Below are positions 14,926-23,775 of a stretch of DNA of 45,591 nucleotides, piece by piece (the stretch's first letter is position 1; every line of letters begins with the position of its first letter). The notes under the pieces were generated by a model, which ran no database searches, had not been told where the DNA came from, and saw only the letters and a list, made by a program, of their open reading frames with translations. Source of the DNA: CAYVQE01 sp964633205 (GTDB lineage: Bacteria > Myxococcota > B64-G9); assembly GCA_964633205.1 (NCBI GenBank), contig CAZWFN010000038.1, forward strand, positions 1 to 45,591. Direction: 5' to 3'. The position numbers and the translations under genes are program-made.

Positions 14926-17302
14926 CCGCGAACCGCCGCCACCACCACAGCCCGACCAGCAACCCGAACAGCACCAACCCGCCGGCGCTGACGGCGCAGG
15001 CCGATGCCGAGCCGGCGCACGAGGCCGCCGGCTCGACCACCACCTCGGCGGCGTAACGGGCATAGGCGCCGCAGTCGTCGACGGCCGTCAGCCGCACCGG
15101 GTAGCGTCCCGGGGCGGCGTAGCGGTGCTCTACCCGGCGGCCGCGGGCGGTGGCGCCGTCGCCGAACTCCCAGCGTAAGTCCAGCAAGCGATCGCCGTCC
15201 GGATCCGCGGTGGGCCCGGCGTCGAAACGCACCCGCTGGCCCGGGGCCGGCCGATCGACCGAACGCGTAAAGGCCACCCGCGGTACCCGGTTGTCCCGGG
15301 CCCGGCGGGCCAGCACCCGCACCACCGGAACCCGCTCGGCCGGCGGCGCCAGCTCCGGGGCCGCTGGCAGGTCGACCTCCAGGTAGTAGATGTTGCGGCC
15401 GGTGGGGCCGATGCCGACGTCGACCAGGCGCACCGCAGCCCCGGCCGCGGCGCTGTCGGCGACGAAGCGCCAGCCCTGGGGTAGGGCGTCGAGATAGGCC
15501 CGCAGCCGGCCGCTGACCGGCTCGGCCAGGCCGTTGTGCACCAGGTAGAGCAGGTCGCGGGGCGCGCCCGGGATGACCCGGCCGGCTTCGACGCCCTCGC
15601 CGGCCAGCCACAGGTTGCCGGCCGGCACCGAGGCCAGCCCCCGGGCCGGGGCGTATATCAGCCCGCTCGAGCCCCGGGGGCCGATGGTGGTCAGCCGGTA
15701 ACCCCAGTAGCTGCGGTCGGACTTGGGCGTCGAGGCGGCGGTGGTCACCCGCACCAGCCGGATGTCGCGCCGGGCCTCGATGCCCGAGCCGGCGGCCAGC
15801 TGTTGGCCGCGGGCGATGCGCTCGTCGCTGTCGTCGTGCACGTGGCCGGTCAGCACCACGTCGACCCCGCGGGCGATCAGGCGCAGCAGCGCCACCGCGC
15901 TGTTGTCGCGCTGGCTCTCGTCGCTGACCCCGTCGTCGGGATCCGAGTCCCACTCGGGGTTGCCCTCGTAGTTCCACTCCTGGAAGGGGCGCAGCCCCAG
16001 CGGCTCGGTGGGAAAGGGCAGGTGCATGTGGTAGCGCGCACCCCAGGGCGCCGAGCGGTTGCCGCGCGGGTCGTGGTGCAGCAGCAGCCAGCGTCGCTGG
16101 CCGCTCCGCTCGGCCGCGTCGAGCTCGCCCTCCAGCCAGCCGAGCTGCTGCGGGGTGACGAAGCCACCGTAGTTGTCGACCGTGGCCACCCCCAGCTCGA
16201 CGCCCAGCCAATCCAGGCCGAGCACGAAAGCGTGGCGCCGTTCGGGGCTGCCGGCGTAGGAGTTCAGGCCGATGAAGCGCACCCCGGCGCGGGCGAAGCT
16301 GTAGTCGGTGGGCCCGATCATGCGCCGCCAGTAATCGAGCCCGTCCTGGTGGAGCTGCTCGAACAGCATTTCTTTCAGATCACCGTAGAGACAGCGCAGC
16401 AGCTCGAACACCTTCCAGGCGGTCACCTCGCCGTCCAGCACGTGGCGGGCGCAGCGCACCGAGCGCAAGGCCCGGGCCCACCAGCCCTGCTTGAGCCGCA
16501 GCGCGTATAGCGCCATGCCGTCGTGGTTGCCGGGCACCATGTAGCTGGCCAGCGGGCGGCGCCACCAGGCCCGCAGGGTGGCCGCCAGCTCCTCGCGGTA
16601 ATCGGTGCCGAAGACCAGGTCGCCGAGGTGCAGCACCAGGTCCGGATCGCGCAGCGCCAGCTCGTCGACCTCCTGCAGCAGCATGCTCTCGGCCGCGGTG
16701 CGGCCGCGGCGCGGATAGGTGCCGTTGTTGCGATCGGCGCCGCCCAGCTCCGAGGTCGGATCGCGCAGCTGGTGATCGGCGATGACGGCCAGCCGCAGCT
16801 CGTCGCGGCAGGCGCCCAGCAGGCGCACCGCGTGCACCCGCTGGCCGAACAGGCCGCCGGGGCCCTGCACCTCCATGTGGTAGGTCTCGCGCGGCGGGGT
16901 GGCCGGGGTGGTCAGCTGCAGCCGGGCCAGATCGGGCCGCGGGCCCGGGGCCACGCCGATCACCGGCAGCGCGAAGCGCAGCTCGACCGGCTGGCCCACC
17001 GGCTCGTCCAGCGGCCCCCGGGTGCGGGTGGTCAGCCAGGCCCGCCAGTCCTCGGGCCGGCCGGGCGCCGCTCCGGTGGGCAGACGGATGGTGGCCGCCC
17101 AGGTCTCGCCCCAGCAGACCAGCGCCGGCGCCCCCGGCGCCGGCATCAGGATCGGATCGGGCCGGGCCAGCGGCGGCTCGCTCTGAGGCTTGAGCGGCCG
17201 GCCGAGCGCCGCCCAGTCGGCCGGCTCCGGCGTGCCCGCGGCGGCCGGTGCCACCAGCGCCCAGACCAGCGCCGGGGCCAACAGCCGGCGGGCGCTGCTC
17301 AC
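14909..17302 (-). CDS. Exported metallophosphoesterase with PKD domain and MYXO-CTERM-like tail
   Basis: This 797-residue protein has a signal peptide (cleavage near residue 23) and a calcineurin-like phosphoesterase domain with GDLVFGTD (D228), GNHDG (N259, H260) and a late TGHVHDD. The first motif reads IADHQL (D176), where D-x-H is usual, so one metal ligand may be altered. A PKD-like domain near residues 690-755 (YPVRLTAVDDCG is its last strand pair) precedes Cys-containing AASCAGSASACAVSAGG, one hydrophobic helix and the RR..ARSR end, resembling a MYXO-CTERM sorting tail. Start is GTG at 17302 with GGAGG 5 nt upstream, and it overlaps the TGA of the M23 gene by 4 bp (GTGA), so translation is coupled. 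It is likely a cell-surface phosphatase or nuclease; the substrate is unknown. Confidence 0.83.
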   Translation of the reverse strand: MSSARRLLAPALVWALVAPAAAGTPEPADWAALGRPLKPQSEPPLARPDPILMPAPGAPALVCWGETWAATIRLPTGAAPGRPEDWRAWLTTRTRGPLDEPVGQPVELRFALPVIGVAPGPRPDLARLQLTTPATPPRETYHMEVQGPGGLFGQRVHAVRLLGACRDELRLAVIADHQLRDPTSELGGADRNNGTYPRRGRTAAESMLLQEVDELALRDPDLVLHLGDLVFGTDYREELAATLRAWWRRPLASYMVPGNHDGMALYALRLKQGWWARALRSVRCARHVLDGEVTAWKVFELLRCLYGDLKEMLFEQLHQDGLDYWRRMIGPTDYSFARAGVRFIGLNSYAGSPERRHAFVLGLDWLGVELGVATVDNYGGFVTPQQLGWLEGELDAAERSGQRRWLLLHHDPRGNRSAPWGARYHMHLPFPTEPLGLRPFQEWNYEGNPEWDSDPDDGVSDESQRDNSAVALLRLIARGVDVVLTGHVHDDSDERIARGQQLAAGSGIEARRDIRLVRVTTAASTPKSDRSYWGYRLTTIGPRGSSGLIYAPARGLASVPAGNLWLAGEGVEAGRVIPGAPRDLLYLVHNGLAEPVSGRLRAYLDALPQGWRFVADSAAAGAAVRLVDVGIGPTGRNIYYLEVDLPAAPELAPPAERVPVVRVLARRARDNRVPRVAFTRSVDRPAPGQRVRFDAGPTADPDGDRLLDLRWEFGDGATARGRRVEHRYAAPGRYPVRLTAVDDCGAYARYAAEVVVEPAASCAGSASACAVSAGGLVLFGLLVGLWWWRRFAARSRS

Positions 17303-18195
17303 GGCCGCCTCCGCACGCCGGGCAGCGCCGCTTCGAGATCGAGCTCCAGCAGGGCCCGCGGATCGAACAGCACGTCCTCCAGCCGGGTGGCCAGGTGCAG
17401 GTGCGGCCCGGTCACCCGCCCGGAACGGCCCACGCTGCCGATGCGCTGGCCGCGCGCGACCGCCTGGCCCGTCTCTACGGCGAAGCGCGACAGATGGAAG
17501 TAGAGCGAGAACAGCCGCAAGCCGTGATCGATGATCACCGTTCCGCCGGCGTAGTAGCGCCGGGCCACCAGCACCACCCGGCCGGCGCCGATGGCGCGAA
17601 CCGGCTGGCCGACCTTGCCGTCGATGTCGAGGCCCAGGTGGCGCGAAAGGAGCTGATCATTGAACATGCGCCGCAGCCCGAAGGCCGAGGTGATGGTGTC
17701 GCGCCGCGGCCAGGCGAACGAACCGCTCCACTTGCGCCGGGTCGGCGGCCGTTGCCACAGCGCCTGCAGCTGCCGGCGCTCGCGCTCGATCCGGTCGTGC
17801 ACCGCGGGCGGCGGCCGGACGAACTTGGGGTCGACCCGCAGGGGCTGCTCGTCGAACCGGCCGGCACGCACCGGCACCGCCAGCCCGCGCACCATGGGCC
17901 CGGCGCCGGCCGGCTCGACCAGCACCCGCAGCGGCACCGGGCCGGGCTCGGCATCGACCGGCACCGCGGTCAGCGCGCGGATGCGGCCGCGGCCGTCGGC
18001 GAAAAAGCGCAGCGGCCGGTCGCCGAAGCGCCCGCCCACCCGATCCTGGCCGCGCAACCCGCGCAGCTCGACCAGCACCAGCCCACCCTGGACCGGCCGC
18101 GGCGGGCTGACCACCACCTCCAATGGCCGCGGCGGTTGGCCGAGCTGCAGCCCGGCGCCGGCCAACCACAACAAGATGGACAGACAGTACGCCAC
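17299..18195 (-). CDS. M23 family peptidoglycan endopeptidase (LytM-like)
   Basis: This 298-residue exported protein has a hydrophobic N-terminus (residues 5-16) and a beta-rich middle domain. The C-terminal LytM domain keeps all zinc and catalytic positions: HLGLD (H186, D190), YFHL (H234) and GPHLHL (H265, H267). M23 enzymes cut peptidoglycan cross-bridges in the periplasm. The N-terminal PPRPVQGGLVLVEL and VLVEPAGAGPMVRGLAVPV segments look like immunoglobulin-like folds seen in M23 proteins that are secreted or self-inhibited. The start is GTG at 18195, one base after the threonine synthase TGA, so it is coupled to that gene. The frame continues upstream inside the threonine synthase gene as its shadow. 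Confidence 0.88.
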   Translation of the reverse strand: MAYCLSILLWLAGAGLQLGQPPRPLEVVVSPPRPVQGGLVLVELRGLRGQDRVGGRFGDRPLRFFADGRGRIRALTAVPVDAEPGPVPLRVLVEPAGAGPMVRGLAVPVRAGRFDEQPLRVDPKFVRPPPAVHDRIERERRQLQALWQRPPTRRKWSGSFAWPRRDTITSAFGLRRMFNDQLLSRHLGLDIDGKVGQPVRAIGAGRVVLVARRYYAGGTVIIDHGLRLFSLYFHLSRFAVETGQAVARGQRIGSVGRSGRVTGPHLHLATRLEDVLFDPRALLELDLEAALPGVRRRP

Positions 18196-18196
18196 C

Positions 18197-19453
18197 TCAG
18201 GTATCCCCGCCGCCCTCCACCCAGGCCGCCACCGCGGCGGGGTCGGGATCGATGCCCACCGGGCTGCGCTCCACCGCCCGGATGGCGGTGGCCACATCCT
18301 TGAGCCCGTTGCCGGTGACCAGGCAGACCACCCGCTCGTCGGCACCGACCAGCCCGGCCTCGCGGGCCCGGTGCAACCCGGCGAAGCCGGCCGCACCGGC
18401 CGGCTCGGCGAACACCCCGCCTTGGCGGGCCAGCCGGCGCATGGCGCCGAGGATGGCAACGTCGGGCACCGCCAGCATGGCGCCGCCGGACTCGCGCACC
18501 GCGCGCAGGGCCTTGATGTGATCGCGCGGCTGGCCGACGCAGATCGAGTCGGCGCAGGTGGCGGCCGGCTCGGGGGTGACCCGGCGGTCGCCGCGCTCGA
18601 AGGCGTGGACCAGGGGGGCGGAGCCCTCGGCCTGCACGCCGTAGATGCGCGGCCGGCGGTCGATCCAGCCCATGGCCTGGGCGTCGCAGAAGCCCTTCCA
18701 CAGCCCGCCGATGATGCAGCCGTCGCCCACGCTGACGAACACCGCGTCCGGCACCTCGAAGCCGAGCTGCTCGCAGATCTCGAGCGCTGCGGTCTTCTTG
18801 CCCTCGCCCAGCACCGGGTTGACCGCGGTATTGCGGCAGTACCAGCCCGGCCGCTCGGCCGCCTCCAGGCACAGGTCGAAGGCCTGATCGTAGGTGCCGC
18901 GCACCGCCAGCACGTCGGCGCCGAACATCAGCAGCTGGGCCACCTTGGCCTGCGGGGCGGTCTCGGGCACGAAGATCACCGCCCGCAGCCCGGCACAGGC
19001 GGCGAACAGCGAGACGCTGGAGGCGGCGTTGCCGGTCGAGGCCGCGGTGACCACCCGGCGGCCGAGCTCCAGCGCGTGGGCCACGCCCACGGCCGAGGCC
19101 CGATCCTTGAAAGAGGCCGAGGGATTGAGCCCGTCGTCCTTGAGCCACAGCCGGCCCACCCCCTCGGTGCGCGCCAGCCCGGGCAGCTCGTAGAGCGGGG
19201 TCCAGCCCACCCGCGGATGCAGCGCGGCCGGCCGCCCGGCCAGCGGCAGGATCTCGAGGTAGCGCCAGCTGGACGGCTCGCGCCGTTCGGCCAGCACCGC
19301 CGGGCTCAGCGCGCGGCCGGCCCGCTCGGTGTCGTAGTGCATGGTCAGGGTGCCCAGCTCCGGGCCGCAGTCGGGGCAGGTCAGCTCGACCGCACCCGGC
19401 GCGAAGCGCCGGGAGCAGGTATCGCAGGTCAAGGAATCGAGATACAGCGCCAC
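18197..19453 (-). CDS. thrC: Threonine synthase, PLP-dependent
   Basis: This 418-residue protein converts O-phosphohomoserine to threonine. It starts with a zinc ribbon (C10, C13, C26, C29), typical of the archaeal-like class. The PLP lysine is K116 in PSASFKDR, followed by the phosphate-binding AASTGNAASS loop, GDGCIIGG and a C-terminal CLVTGNGLKD. Cystathionine beta-synthase relatives share the fold, but the ribbon and SFKDR favour ThrC. The start is GTG at 19453 with GGAGG 6 nt upstream. It is unusual as the first gene of an operon with a peptidoglycan hydrolase and a surface phosphoesterase rather than homoserine-pathway genes. The product is cytoplasmic. Confidence 0.88.
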   Translation of the reverse strand: MALYLDSLTCDTCSRRFAPGAVELTCPDCGPELGTLTMHYDTERAGRALSPAVLAERREPSSWRYLEILPLAGRPAALHPRVGWTPLYELPGLARTEGVGRLWLKDDGLNPSASFKDRASAVGVAHALELGRRVVTAASTGNAASSVSLFAACAGLRAVIFVPETAPQAKVAQLLMFGADVLAVRGTYDQAFDLCLEAAERPGWYCRNTAVNPVLGEGKKTAALEICEQLGFEVPDAVFVSVGDGCIIGGLWKGFCDAQAMGWIDRRPRIYGVQAEGSAPLVHAFERGDRRVTPEPAATCADSICVGQPRDHIKALRAVRESGGAMLAVPDVAILGAMRRLARQGGVFAEPAGAAGFAGLHRAREAGLVGADERVVCLVTGNGLKDVATAIRAVERSPVGIDPDPAAVAAWVEGGGDT

Positions 19454-19580
19454 GGGATGCCTCCGGGATGGTTGTTTTCCACTCGGTCCAGAGACCCGGC
19501 AGTTTAACGCGCCGCGTCCCGGCGGGCAACCGAACCCGCCGGCCCAGAATCTCCCGGCCCGCCACCCCATCCCGATGTGG

Positions 19581-19600
19581 CTGATTTCCTGGGAAATCAG
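19581..19600. promoter_or_regulatory. Perfect 20-bp palindrome, candidate operator
   Basis: CTGATTTCC (19581-19589) and GGAAATCAG (19592-19600) are exact reverse complements around TG. The site lies between the divergent threonine synthase and Cys-rich lipoprotein genes, ending 16 bp before the -35 of the latter's putative promoter, a usual place for a dimeric regulator. Confidence 0.5.
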
Positions 19601-19616
19601 GTCGGGGATCGGCCTC

Positions 19617-19645
19617 TTGTGCCGCGCGCCACCCGGTGCTAGTAT
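19617..19645 (+). promoter_or_regulatory. Putative sigma-70-type promoter of the 690-residue lipoprotein gene
   Basis: TTGTGC (19617-19622) and TAGTAT (19640-19645) are spaced 17 bp apart. The -10 with its flanking bases (CTAGTAT) matches the promoter of the next Cys-rich lipoprotein gene. An 8-bp palindrome, TATCGATA, lies just downstream at 19661-19668 in the leader. Confidence 0.55.
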
Positions 19646-19715
19646 CGACTTGCCTAGTCATATCGATAAGATGAAAACCTCGTGAAGAGGGATCGCTGCT
19701 CGCAAGGAGGACGCC

Positions 19716-21788
19716 ATGTCGCACGGCCGATTCAATGGCAGGGGCCTGTGCTCGTTGACCCTGACCCTGGCGCTGGGCCTGGTGGCCCTGGGCTGCGGCG
19801 GATCGAGTTCCAACGGAGACGGCGGCGATGCCGGCATGGACGGCTGCCAGGGCGGCCAGCAGCTGCTGTCGGTGGTCGGCGATCCCCTCATCAAGCTCTA
19901 CCCCCAGGAGTCGGTCGACTTGAAGGTGGTCTTCCTCGAGCAGTGCGCCGGGGCGGTGGCCGGCGAGTCGGTCACCTTCGAGATCATCGGCAACCCGGGC
20001 GACAGCAGCCTGTCGGCGCCCAGCGCCATGACCGAGGCCAACGGGTTGGCCAAGGTCACCCTGACCGGCGGCGAGCAGACCGGGCAGTTCCAGGTGCGCG
20101 CCCGCCATCCCGAGGACCCGGACGGGGTCTACTTCTCCATCGAGCTCAAGCCGGTGGTGCGCCAGCTCTACCCGGTGGGCCCGACCGATCGGGTGGCCTA
20201 TACCAACGAATCGATCGAGCTGACCGTCAAGCTGCTCGACGTCGACAGCCAGTCGCCGGTCAACGGCATGGGCATCTCCTTCTCCATCGGCCAGCCGGCG
20301 CCGGGCGACGCCTCGATCGTCACCCCGGTGGCCAACACCAACTTGAGCGGGCTGGCCTCGACCAGCTTCGCGGGCGGCACCACCGCCACCTCGTACTACG
20401 TCACCGCCGAGGGCGAGTCGCAGCAGGTGGGCACGGTGACCTTCACCATCCAGGTGCGCAACCGCCAGGCCTGCGAGAACGACAACGAGTGCCCGGACGG
20501 CCAGAAGTGCGTCAACGGCTCCTGCCAGCAACCGGCCGGCGAGGAGTGCGCCAACGACGACCAGTGCCCCGAGGGCTACGCCTGCGAGGACGGCTACTGC
20601 CGGCCCGAGGGCACCCTGCCCGACTCCTGCGACACCTCCGAGGACTGTCCGCCGGGCTACTACTGCGAGAACCACCGCTGCTACCCCTGCGACGAGGGCA
20701 GCCAGCTGCCCGAGTGCCAGAACGGCGGCGACGGCTGCGAGACCGACGAAGACTGCCCGCCGGGCTTCGTCTGCATCAACGGCGTCTGCTACCCGGACAA
20801 CGAAGAGGGCGTGGTCATCCCGGAGCTCGGCGGCACCTGGTACACCGAGCACTACTTCAACATCCGCGACGCGCTGCCGGATTTCGCCTCCAGCATCGCC
20901 GACATCGTCTCGACGTTGAACCAGATCGTCAACTTCTGCGAGATCACCGGCGTCGGCTTCATCGACGACCTGCTGTGCGGGCTGATCGACGAGTACATCC
21001 CGGACTGGGTCGGCGACCTGATCAGCATCCTCGACAACCTGGGCAACATGTTGTCCGAGCTGCGGGCCGAGGGGGTGATGGAGCTGTCGCACCTGAGCCC
21101 GCGCGAGCTGCTGAGCGCCTCGGAGCAGTGGGACAAGATCCTGATCCGCTACCTGGACGCCTGCTGCGAAGGCCAGGGCGCCGGCTGCAACCCTTACAAC
21201 CAGCCCGGCTTCCCGGACTGCGCCACCATCGACATCTCGCGCCAGGACCTGGCGTTCGGCGACGTGGGGCTGCAGGTGCTGCCGTTTACGGCCAAGGTCA
21301 ACGTGGACGACTCGGGCGCTTTCACCGTCTACACGCTGGCGGTGGACCCGCGGCAGGTCAAGATCGAGTTCAGCAAGTTCGTGGTCTTCTTGATCGACCT
21401 GTTGGTCGACATCTTCACCGACTACGACAACCTGGAAGACGCCCTGATGGACATCATCGACTGCCAGGCCATCCAGAACCTGGTCAACGACATCTGGCCC
21501 GGCTTCTTGGGCAACCCGCCGGACGTCATCCAGACCTGCGAGAACCTCAAACCCAGCGCCTACGAGCTGCTCGAGGGGCTGCTGAACCAGATCGGCGTCG
21601 GCTGGAAGGTGCTGAAGTTCGACGGCTGGGCCACCATCACCACCCTGCCGGGCGACCCGCCCTACGCCACCGAGCTGGGCTACCCCGACCACGAGGACTT
21701 GGATCCCAGCGACGGCCACTGGGAAGGCACCTTCGACGTGGTCTTCGAAGCCGACATCAACGACGGTTCCTGGTACGGCGAACGCTGA
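19716..21788 (+). CDS. Large lipoprotein with Ig-like (Big_1-type) and Cys-rich modules
   Basis: This 690-residue protein has a lipoprotein signal ending in VALGC (Cys27) and a Gly/Ser/Asp linker. Two invasin-like Ig domains follow (about 50-145 and 150-245; the NGLAKVTLTGG and SGLASTSFAGG turns are typical Big_1 features). Three to four Cys-rich modules of the form C-x5-C-P-x-G-x2-C-x3-x-C lie at about 253-365. The last 320 residues form an unrecognised domain rich in acidic amphipathic helices and Trp, starting with GGTWYTEHYF. The layout suggests a surface-exposed adhesin or binding protein. The ATG has GGAGG 5 nt upstream. It is divergent from thrC and has its own promoter-like element; a T-less hairpin follows its stop. 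Confidence 0.85.
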   Translation: MSHGRFNGRGLCSLTLTLALGLVALGCGGSSSNGDGGDAGMDGCQGGQQLLSVVGDPLIKLYPQESVDLKVVFLEQCAGAVAGESVTFEIIGNPGDSSLSAPSAMTEANGLAKVTLTGGEQTGQFQVRARHPEDPDGVYFSIELKPVVRQLYPVGPTDRVAYTNESIELTVKLLDVDSQSPVNGMGISFSIGQPAPGDASIVTPVANTNLSGLASTSFAGGTTATSYYVTAEGESQQVGTVTFTIQVRNRQACENDNECPDGQKCVNGSCQQPAGEECANDDQCPEGYACEDGYCRPEGTLPDSCDTSEDCPPGYYCENHRCYPCDEGSQLPECQNGGDGCETDEDCPPGFVCINGVCYPDNEEGVVIPELGGTWYTEHYFNIRDALPDFASSIADIVSTLNQIVNFCEITGVGFIDDLLCGLIDEYIPDWVGDLISILDNLGNMLSELRAEGVMELSHLSPRELLSASEQWDKILIRYLDACCEGQGAGCNPYNQPGFPDCATIDISRQDLAFGDVGLQVLPFTAKVNVDDSGAFTVYTLAVDPRQVKIEFSKFVVFLIDLLVDIFTDYDNLEDALMDIIDCQAIQNLVNDIWPGFLGNPPDVIQTCENLKPSAYELLEGLLNQIGVGWKVLKFDGWATITTLPGDPPYATELGYPDHEDLDPSDGHWEGTFDVVFEADINDGSWYGER

Positions 21789-21796
21789 TGCGCTTA

Positions 21797-21821
21797 CCCC
21801 GGACAGGGGATCCTTCCGGGG
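21797..21821. repeat. Hairpin after the lipoprotein stop, no T-run
   Basis: CCCCGGA (21797-21803) pairs with TCCGGGG (21815-21821) around an 11-nt loop, 8 bp after the stop. Without a T-run it is a weak or Rho-assisted terminator at best. Confidence 0.35.
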
Positions 21822-21909
21822 TGCCCGGCGGCGCCACTGCCCGCACGAACGACGACGAACCGGTTCCGACCGCTCGAAATCCCCGCGGGATATGGTGGAA
21901 AATCAGGGT

Positions 21910-21938
21910 TTGACAGCCCGGCCGAGACCCCCTAGTAT
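21910..21938 (+). promoter_or_regulatory. Strong sigma-70-type promoter of the 570-residue Cys-rich lipoprotein gene
   Basis: TTGACA (21910-21915) and TAGTAT (21933-21938) are spaced exactly 17 bp apart. This predicts a start near 21945 and a leader of about 90 nt before the ATG at 22036. It is among the closest matches to the consensus in the window. Confidence 0.72.
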
Positions 21939-22035
21939 TGGGCGACCTTGTGGCGAGAAAATGGACTTTGATCGACGGAAGCGTTGCGACGTTTCGATTG
22001 ACCGCTGGGAAACAACTCGGCAAGGAGGAAGAAGA

Positions 22036-23748
22036 ATGAAGAAGTGGCTTGGAATGTGTAGCGGAATGCTGGCCATCGCGGCCATGGGCCTGTTCGCCAT
22101 CAACTGCGGCGGCGGCGACGGCAACGGGGACTGTAAAAGCAATACCGACTGCCCCGGCGAAAACGAATACTGCGACTTGAATACCGGCGAGTGCGTCTGC
22201 GCCCCGGCCTGCTCCGGCAAGTGCTGCGGCGACGACGGCTGCGGCGAAACCTGCCCCAACGAGTGTCCGGCGGGTCAGACCTGCAACCAGACCTCGTGCG
22301 AGTGCGAGGCGGATGCCAGCTGCACCGACGGCGAGACCCGCTGCAACGGCGACGTGGTCGAGGAGTGCGTCGACGGCGCCTGGCAGCAAGATGTGGACTG
22401 CGCCGACAACGGCCAGACCTGCCAGAACGGCGAGTGCGTGGGCGGCCAGGAGTGCAACGCGGGCGAGAGCCGCTGCGACGGCACCGTGGTCCAGAACTGC
22501 GTCGCCGGCTCCTGGGTCGACGACACCGACTGCGCCGACAACGGCGAGGAGTGCCTCAACGGTGAGTGCCAGCCGGTCGCCGGCTGCACCCAGGGCGACA
22601 CCCGCTGCAACGGCACCGTGGTCCAGACCTGCGACGCCAACGGCGACTGGGTGGACTCCGAGGACTGCGCCGACAACGGCGAGACCTGTTACCAGGGCGA
22701 GTGCCAGCCGGCCGGCGGCTGCACCCAGGGCGACACCCGCTGCGACGGCAGCGTGCTCCAGACCTGCGACGCCAACGACACCTGGCAGGACACCGAGGAC
22801 TGCGCCGACAGCGGCGAAATCTGCTCCGCCGGCGCCTGCATCCCCGCCGGCGGCGGCGACGAGTGCCCCGATGGCCAGGATTGCACCGACGTGACCGGCA
22901 GCGGCTTCCTCGGCTGCACTGTAGACGGCGACCCCCCGCAGGATGCCCCGACCGGCTGTGATCCAGAAACCAACCCCTGCGACGGCAACGCCACCTGCCT
23001 CGACGCCGAGCAGACCACCGTCTGCGTGAGCAACTGCGGCACCTGCCCGTCGGGTCAACTCTGTGGCGACCTCACCGACACCGGCAAGCTCGGCTGCACG
23101 ACCTTCGAGGGCAACATCCCGCAGGGCGCCGAGGAAGACTGCGCCCAGGACGGCTGCAGCGGCAACAACACTTGCTACTGCCTGAACGAGGAATGCACCG
23201 AGAGCGTGTGCATCGAGAACTGCTCGCTGGACGGCCCCTGCACCGCGGGCCAGGCCTACTGCGACGGCGACGTGGTCATGGAGTGCCAGGCCGGCACCTT
23301 CGTGGCCGGCGAGGACTGCGCGGCCAACGGCGAGGTCTGCTTCGACGGTGCCTGCGCCTCGGGCGACCTGTGCCCGGGGGGCCAGACCTGTACGCCACTT
23401 TCCGGTGACGTCACCGGTTGCATGGATGGTGAGAACATCCCGGCAGAAAACCAGACCGACTGCGGCGACAGCGGCTGCGACGGCAACTTCTCCTGCTGGT
23501 GCCTGGACGCCGAATGCGCCGAAACCGTGTGCATCGAGAACTGCGGTACCTGCCCCGACGGCCAGGACTGCCAGGAGATCACCGACGCGGGCAACCACTC
23601 CTGCATGCTGCCGGACGGAAGCGTGCCGGCCGACGCCCAGACCGGCTGCGGTGCGAACTCCCCCTGCGACGGCAACGCCTCGTGCTGGTGCCTGGACGCC
23701 AACTGCACCGACACCGTGTGCCTGTTCAACTGCTCCGTACCGCACTGA
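22036..23748 (+). CDS. Cys-rich repeat lipoprotein
   Basis: This 570-residue protein has a lipoprotein signal ending in AINC (Cys24). Nearly all of the mature chain is small disulfide modules of two alternating kinds. Type A, about 44 residues (C-x3-G-[DE]-x-R-C-[ND]-G, then VV-x2-C, W, DCADNG-x2-C-x2-G-x-C), occurs four times in a row from residue 96 and once more near 402. Type B, about 58 residues (CP-x-GQ-x-C, then a CDGN-x-[ST]C-x-CL segment), occurs four times. I know no assigned function; such proteins are common in Myxococcota and may be surface adhesion or matrix proteins. The ATG at 22036 has GGAGG 7 nt upstream. A near-consensus promoter precedes it and a strong terminator follows. 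Confidence 0.88.
   Translation: MKKWLGMCSGMLAIAAMGLFAINCGGGDGNGDCKSNTDCPGENEYCDLNTGECVCAPACSGKCCGDDGCGETCPNECPAGQTCNQTSCECEADASCTDGETRCNGDVVEECVDGAWQQDVDCADNGQTCQNGECVGGQECNAGESRCDGTVVQNCVAGSWVDDTDCADNGEECLNGECQPVAGCTQGDTRCNGTVVQTCDANGDWVDSEDCADNGETCYQGECQPAGGCTQGDTRCDGSVLQTCDANDTWQDTEDCADSGEICSAGACIPAGGGDECPDGQDCTDVTGSGFLGCTVDGDPPQDAPTGCDPETNPCDGNATCLDAEQTTVCVSNCGTCPSGQLCGDLTDTGKLGCTTFEGNIPQGAEEDCAQDGCSGNNTCYCLNEECTESVCIENCSLDGPCTAGQAYCDGDVVMECQAGTFVAGEDCAANGEVCFDGACASGDLCPGGQTCTPLSGDVTGCMDGENIPAENQTDCGDSGCDGNFSCWCLDAECAETVCIENCGTCPDGQDCQEITDAGNHSCMLPDGSVPADAQTGCGANSPCDGNASCWCLDANCTDTVCLFNCSVPH
22321..22852 (+). repeat. Four tandem 132-135-bp coding repeats
   Basis: The type A modules of the Cys-rich lipoprotein start at 22321, 22453, 22585 and 22720. 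The third and fourth copies keep long identical runs at DNA level, for example CACCCAGGGCGACACCCGCT in both, indicating recent tandem duplication. A fifth, isolated copy starts near 23239. Confidence 0.8.
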
Positions 23749-23775
23749 GCCCCACGGGCTGAGCTAGCCGAATCG

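Noticed and set aside
17970..21719. 1,249-codon minus-strand open frame across thrC and the 690-residue lipoprotein
   Set aside because: It is a low-complexity Val/Ala/Gly/Asp shadow of the lipoprotein joined to other frames of thrC; no coherent domain.
22321..22852. Regular repeats considered as a CRISPR array
   Set aside because: Period is 132-135 bp, the units are coding throughout in one frame with conserved Cys spacing, and there are no unique spacers.
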